Under the pieces are notes generated by a model. That model searched no databases. It was not told the DNA's origin and was given only the letters and a program-made list of their open reading frames with translations. Shown piece after piece: positions 63,223 to 64,000 of a stretch of DNA of 64,000 nucleotides. A program made the position numbers and the translations under genes. The first letter of the stretch is position 1. Each line of letters opens with the position of its first letter. This DNA is from Bacillus sp. T33-2 (lineage in GTDB: Bacteria > Bacillota > Bacilli > Bacillales > Cytobacillaceae), in assembly GCF_002860205.1 (NCBI RefSeq), contig NZ_PGVB01000013.1, positions 117,685-181,684 on the forward strand, in the 5' to 3' direction.

Positions 63223-63725
63223 AACTCGACAATATTTCACCAAGAGAAATGGATGAGCTGAAGAGAAGTGTTTTTTTAACAACATTGGAACAGGTAAAAG
63301 GCTGGGCCCGCAGCAACTCGTTGTACCCAATGACGTTCGGGCTTGCTTGTTGTGCAATTGAAATGATGGGTGTAGGTTCTTCCCATTATGACCTGGACCG
63401 CTTTGGATCATTTTTCCGGACCTCGCCCCGGCAGTCTGATGTCATGATTGTATCGGGAACAGTTACAAAAAAGATGGCTCCAATCCTCAGGCGGCTGTAT
63501 GATCAAATGCCTGAACCGAAATGGGTGATCGCCATGGGTTCGTGCGCAACTGCGGGCGGGCCATATATCAAGTCGTATTCGGTTGTAAAAGGGGTCGACC
63601 AGATCGTTCCTGTCGATGTCTACATACCTGGCTGTCCGCCGAATCCTGCAGCATTGATTTACGGGATTAATAAATTAAGAGAGAAAATCCGTTACGAGGC
63701 GAAGACCGGGAAGAAGGTGATCTAA
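63213..63725 (+). CDS. nuoB: NADH-quinone oxidoreductase subunit B
   Basis: Peripheral-arm subunit that holds the terminal [4Fe-4S] cluster N2; 170 residues. The ligands are visible: adjacent cysteines in [11 protein letters not shown], one in [12 protein letters not shown] and one in [11 protein letters not shown]. The ATG at 63213 follows GAAGGTG and overlaps the end of nuoA, implying translational coupling. Confidence 0.96.
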   Translation: MDLKLDNISPREMDELKRSVFLTTLEQVKGWARSNSLYPMTFGLACCAIEMMGVGSSHYDLDRFGSFFRTSPRQSDVMIVSGTVTKKMAPILRRLYDQMPEPKWVIAMGSCATAGGPYIKSYSVVKGVDQIVPVDVYIPGCPPNPAALIYGINKLREKIRYEAKTGKKVI

Positions 63726-63728
63726 TCG

Positions 63729-64000
63729 ATGAGCGGGGAGAAGGATCTGGAGCAGCTAAAGAGAGAAGCTGCCGCAAAAGCAAAAGAACTGGCCAAACAG
63801 CGCAGGGCGGGAATCAAACCTGACGGGCAGACTGATCAGTCACAGCCCGTAAACCAGGAGGAGCCAACAAATCCAAAGGAAGAAGATTTAGATCTGGCGA
63901 AAAGGAAGGCAGCTGCAGCGGCGAAAGCAAAAGCAGCAGCACTCGCAAAAATGAAGGCGAACGAGCAGGCTGAAGGAACCACGCCACCAGGTGGAGACGA
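63729..64000 (+). CDS. nuoC: NADH-quinone oxidoreductase subunit C, N-terminal part
   Basis: The frame opens at an ATG three bases after the nuoB stop (AAGGTGA upstream) and runs off the window; 90 residues are visible. They form a low-complexity extension rich in Ala, Lys, Glu and Gln (two AAAKAKELA-like blocks, at about 14-22 and 65-79), with no part of the NuoC core yet. Such an extension precedes the core in Bacillus NuoC. Identity rests on position and this extension, so it is an inference. Confidence 0.75.
   Translation, partial: MSGEKDLEQLKREAAAKAKELAKQRRAGIKPDGQTDQSQPVNQEEPTNPKEEDLDLAKRKAAAAAKAKAAALAKMKANEQAEGTTPPGGD

Overview
The window is a contiguous, gene-dense stretch of a Bacillaceae chromosome. 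Gene order follows, almost gene for gene, the Bacillus subtilis arm from pta (the ywf genes) through ywg, ywh, ywi, ywj and ywl to the atp operon. It is not B. subtilis itself: a fatty-acid/isobutyryl-CoA cluster, a chemoreceptor, a GsiB-type stress protein, a subtilase and the start of a complex I (nuo) operon are present that B. subtilis lacks at these places. RsfA, Spo0F, SpoIIR and a PbpG-type PBP show an endospore former. Starts are often TTG or GTG and are fixed here by Shine-Dalgarno spacing. No rRNA, tRNA, CRISPR array, prophage or transposase gene was seen.

Layout. 1-6.8 kb: end of pta, lipL, rsfA (-), a DUF1450 protein, the HD phosphohydrolase ywfO with ywgA, a tautomerase (-), the site-2 protease ywhC with ywhD. 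6.8-14.6 kb: pbpG (-), speE-speB (polyamines), ywiB-argS, a cardiolipin synthase-like gene (-). 14.6-26.7 kb: fadF, thiolase, 3-hydroxyacyl-CoA dehydrogenase, two acyl-CoA dehydrogenases, a TetR regulator and the fused B12-dependent isobutyryl-CoA mutase icmF; together these can oxidise short or branched acyl-CoAs and pass electrons to the membrane through FadF. 26.8-40.3 kb: rpoE, pyrG with its attenuator leader, ywjG (-), spo0F, fbaA, tal, murA2, glpX, rho, rpmE, tdk, prfA-prmC. 40.4-51 kb: spoIIR, a frameshifted cupin gene (-), gsiB-like, a DnaA-box cluster, ywlC, mntP, ywlE, a chemoreceptor, rpiB, ywlG, glyA, upp, mnaA. 51.4-53.7 kb: a secreted subtilase. 54-61.4 kb: the complete F1Fo ATP synthase operon atpZ-I-B-E-F-H-A-G-D-C. 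61.4-64 kb: a Gfo/Idh oxidoreductase, then nuoA, nuoB and the first part of nuoC.

Signals visible in the DNA include a FadR-type operator over the fadF promoter, a reiterative-transcription attenuator before pyrG, seven DnaA boxes around the ywlC start, a sigma-B-like promoter before the gsiB gene, a Spo0A box in the spo0F promoter region, and a pyrimidine-rich leader before rho. The least explained features are three unrelated-looking intergenic arrays (near 20.7, 38.1 and 51.1 kb), each built of units of exactly 21 bp with a conserved core and a variable remainder, plus two dispersed intergenic repeat families. No convincing wholly new gene system was found; nearly all protein-coding content is assignable to known families.
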